Shown here: positions 61,993 to 64,000 of the stretch, piece by piece
Numbering within the stretch: position 1 is the first letter of the stretch
Layout of the letters: every line of letters starts with the position of its first letter
Assembly: GCA_035765895.1 (NCBI GenBank)
Contig: DASTWL010000088.1
Span: 26,719-90,718, forward strand
Direction: 5' to 3'
From: Verrucomicrobiia bacterium
GTDB taxonomy: Bacteria > Verrucomicrobiota > Verrucomicrobiia > Limisphaerales > DSYF01
DNA length: 64,000 bases
Translations under genes and position numbers: made by a program
The notes under the pieces: model-generated
Database searches by the model: none
Told to the model about the DNA's origin: nothing
The model's input: the letters and a program-made list of their open reading frames with translations, nothing else

Positions 61993-62109
61993 TTCGAAGG
62001 AGCGGCGGCGGTGGCACGTCTGAGGTGGCGCAAAGCGCTGATGCCTGAACCGGCCCGACGCGAACGTCAGCGGCGCGATGATTTGAATCGAATAGAACGA
62101 AGCGAGTTT

Positions 62110-64000
62110 ATGATGACAAAACGTCTTTTATTCTGCATGGCGGCGTTGACGCTGGGAACGTCGCTGCGGGCCGCGGAGGTGACCGTGGTCGAGGGGCCCG
62201 ACCATTCCCGGACCAACCAGTTCTACGTGAGCAACCGGGCGCCGCTCGAACCGAGCCGTTTCATCCTGCTGCCGGGCGGCTCCGTGCAGCCGCGCGGCTG
62301 GCTGCTCGAGTTTTTGCGCCGCCAGCGCGACGGGTTGACCGGTCATTTGGGCGAGATCAGCGCGTGGTTGCAAAAGGACGACAATGCGTGGCTGAGCAAG
62401 GATGGTCATGGCAAATACGGCTGGGAAGAACTGCCCTACTGGCTCAAGGGTTACATCGAACTCGCCTACATTTTCAACGATCCCAAAATGATCGCGGAAT
62501 GCCGCACGTGGGTGGAGGGCACGCTGGCGAGCCAGCGGCCGAACGGGGATTTTGGCCCCGACCAGCGCTTCGAAGATGGCAGCCGGGATTACTGGGCGAA
62601 CATGATCATGCTCTTTTGCCTCGAATCGTATTACGAGCACACCTCCGACGCCCGCGTGATCGATCTGATGACGAAGTATTTCAAATACCAGCTGACCGTG
62701 CCGGACAACCAGATGCTGACGCATTACTGGCAGAAGATGCGCGGCGGGGACAATCTTTACAGCATTTACTGGCTCTACAACCGCACGGGCGATCCGGAAC
62801 TGCTTAAAGTTGCGGAGAAGATACACCGTTGCACCGCCAACTGGGAAATGAAGGACAACCTGCCGAACTGGCACAACGTGAACATTGCAGAGTGCTTCCG
62901 CGAACCGGGCGAGTTTTACCTTCAAACGCACAATCCCAACGATCTGCACGCGGCCTACGCGAACTTCTTCGAAGTGCGCAAACGTTACGGCCAGGTGCCC
63001 GGCGGCATGTTTGGTGGTGACGAAAATTGCCGGCCCGGCTACGACGACCCGCGCCAGGCCATCGAAACCTGCGGCATCGTCGAGCAGATGTTGTCCGATG
63101 AAATGCTGTTTCAGATCAGCGGCGACGCCTTTTGGGCGGACCACTGCGAAGAGGTTGCCTTCAACACGTATCCGGCTGCGGTGATGCCCGACTTCCGGGC
63201 GCTCCGCTATCTGACGGCGCCCAACATGGTGGTGAGCGACGCGAAGAATCACGCGCCCGGCATCGACAACGGCGGACCGTTCCTGATGATGAACCCGTTC
63301 AGTTCGCGCTGCTGCCAGCACAATCATTCCCACGGCTGGCCCTACTTCAGCAAGAGCCTGTGGATGGCCACGCCGGACAATGGCGTGTGCGCCGCCCTTT
63401 ACAGTGCGAGTGAAGTGCAGGTGAAGGTGGGCGACGGCACGATCGCCCGCATCGCGGAAGATACGCATTATCCGTTCGCCGACACCATCCGGTTCAAGGT
63501 CAGCGTCACGCAGCCGGTGGGATTCCCGCTTTACCTGCGCCTGCCCGCGTGGTGCGCGGCGCCCGCGCTGACCATCAACGGGGCCACGGCCGATCTCGGA
63601 ACCGGTTCGGGCCGGTTCATTCGCATCGAGCGCACCTGGAAGAACGGCGACGAAGTGAGCCTGCACCTGCCCATGAAAGTCACCGTGCAGACGTGGACCC
63701 GGAATCACAACAGCGTGAGTGTGAATTATGGGCCGCTGACGTTCTCGTTGAAGGTTGGCGAACGTTACGAACGCCACGACAGCACGAAGACTGCCATCGG
63801 GGATTCAAGCTGGCAGCCGGGGGCCGATCCGTCCAAGTGGCCATCGTATGAGATTCACCCCACCACGGCGTGGAATTACGGGCTTGTGCTGGACGCCTTG
63901 CATCCGGCGGATGCCTTCACCGTCGAACAGCATGCGTGGCCCGCAAACGATTTCCCATTCACGCCCGATGCCGCGCCCATCACGATGACGGTGAAAGCGA
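62110..64000 (+). CDS. Secreted GH127-family enzyme (beta-L-arabinofuranosidase-like), truncated by window end
   Basis: At least 630 residues are visible; the frame is still open at the last base. A signal peptide ends near SLRAAE (residue 22). The GH127 cysteine-zinc site is present as E319/C321 in AIETCGIVEQM and C401/C402 in SSRCCQHNHSHGW, the same pattern as the first GH127 enzyme but in a clearly different sequence (few shared segments). PFADTIRFKVSVTQPVGFPLYLRLPAWC begins the C-terminal beta-sandwich. It follows the GH43 gene by 117 bp and probably belongs to the copy E unit. Two adjacent ATGs (62110, 62113) are possible. Confidence 0.88.
   Translation, partial: MMTKRLLFCMAALTLGTSLRAAEVTVVEGPDHSRTNQFYVSNRAPLEPSRFILLPGGSVQPRGWLLEFLRRQRDGLTGHLGEISAWLQKDDNAWLSKDGHGKYGWEELPYWLKGYIELAYIFNDPKMIAECRTWVEGTLASQRPNGDFGPDQRFEDGSRDYWANMIMLFCLESYYEHTSDARVIDLMTKYFKYQLTVPDNQMLTHYWQKMRGGDNLYSIYWLYNRTGDPELLKVAEKIHRCTANWEMKDNLPNWHNVNIAECFREPGEFYLQTHNPNDLHAAYANFFEVRKRYGQVPGGMFGGDENCRPGYDDPRQAIETCGIVEQMLSDEMLFQISGDAFWADHCEEVAFNTYPAAVMPDFRALRYLTAPNMVVSDAKNHAPGIDNGGPFLMMNPFSSRCCQHNHSHGWPYFSKSLWMATPDNGVCAALYSASEVQVKVGDGTIARIAEDTHYPFADTIRFKVSVTQPVGFPLYLRLPAWCAAPALTINGATADLGTGSGRFIRIERTWKNGDEVSLHLPMKVTVQTWTRNHNSVSVNYGPLTFSLKVGERYERHDSTKTAIGDSSWQPGADPSKWPSYEIHPTTAWNYGLVLDALHPADAFTVEQHAWPANDFPFTPDAAPITMTVKA

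Overview
The window is high-GC, densely coded bacterial chromosome. Its gene content points to a Verrucomicrobiota bacterium of the Pedosphaera/Limisphaera type. Evidence: lipid A synthesis (LpxB with an adjacent Gfo/Idh/MocA protein), giant secreted proteins built from autotransporter-associated beta-strand repeats that end in an FFRLVYP tail rather than a barrel, an H-X9-DG pseudopilin, many secreted glycosidases, and an Na+/sugar symporter with a tiny membrane companion. The assignment rests on protein families only. I see no tRNA, rRNA, CRISPR array, prophage or insertion sequence.

Layout. 1-5.6 kb (minus strand): a galactose operon, galK - SSS symporter - 70-aa membrane protein - galM - SGNH hydrolase, followed by the start of a TetR gene that has its own perfect palindromic operator. 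5.9-9.7 kb (plus): a sugar-oxidation operon (RbsD/FucU mutarotase, Zn-dependent dehydrogenase, sugar lactonase) leading into a GH43 arabinanase-like enzyme and a small membrane protein. 9.7-32 kb: mostly housekeeping genes. These are a LysR regulator, rpsO, pnp, a DsbD-like reductase, a phospholipase-D protein, secA, an FHA/zinc protein, xseB-dxs, a minus-strand operon with lpxB, plsY-gpsA and thrH, plus a PL1 pectate-lyase-like lipoprotein and two poorly known genes.

32-64 kb is a polysaccharide-utilisation region. It holds a ricin-like lectin divergent from a GH127 enzyme, two tandem giant repeat proteins (1761 and 2238 aa), a sensor-kinase/response-regulator/GH2 operon, a pseudopilin-lipoprotein-DUF4965 unit, and a secreted galM-GH43-GH127 unit that runs off the window. 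The enzymes (GH127 twice, GH43 twice, GH2, PL1, aldose epimerases, galactose and L-sugar catabolism) fit breakdown of arabinose/galactose-rich plant polysaccharide such as arabinogalactan or rhamnogalacturonan side chains.

The most interesting signal is regulatory. Six copies of a 20-bp element (TGTCRC-N8-GYGACA, best conserved as CATGYGACARGAC) lie only in the 32-64 kb half. In all six the element is exactly 22 nt upstream of a -10-like hexamer, which is TAGNNT in five. They precede the ricin-like gene, the first GH127 gene, both giant genes, the pseudopilin unit and the secreted galM unit. The geometry (centre near -44.5, next to a degenerate -35) is that of an activator site, so this looks like a co-ordinated regulon whose regulator I cannot identify. 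One copy drives a leader of about 240 nt that contains a (TTGG)n tract and a strong intrinsic terminator just before the GH127 start codon, suggesting attenuation or a small RNA.
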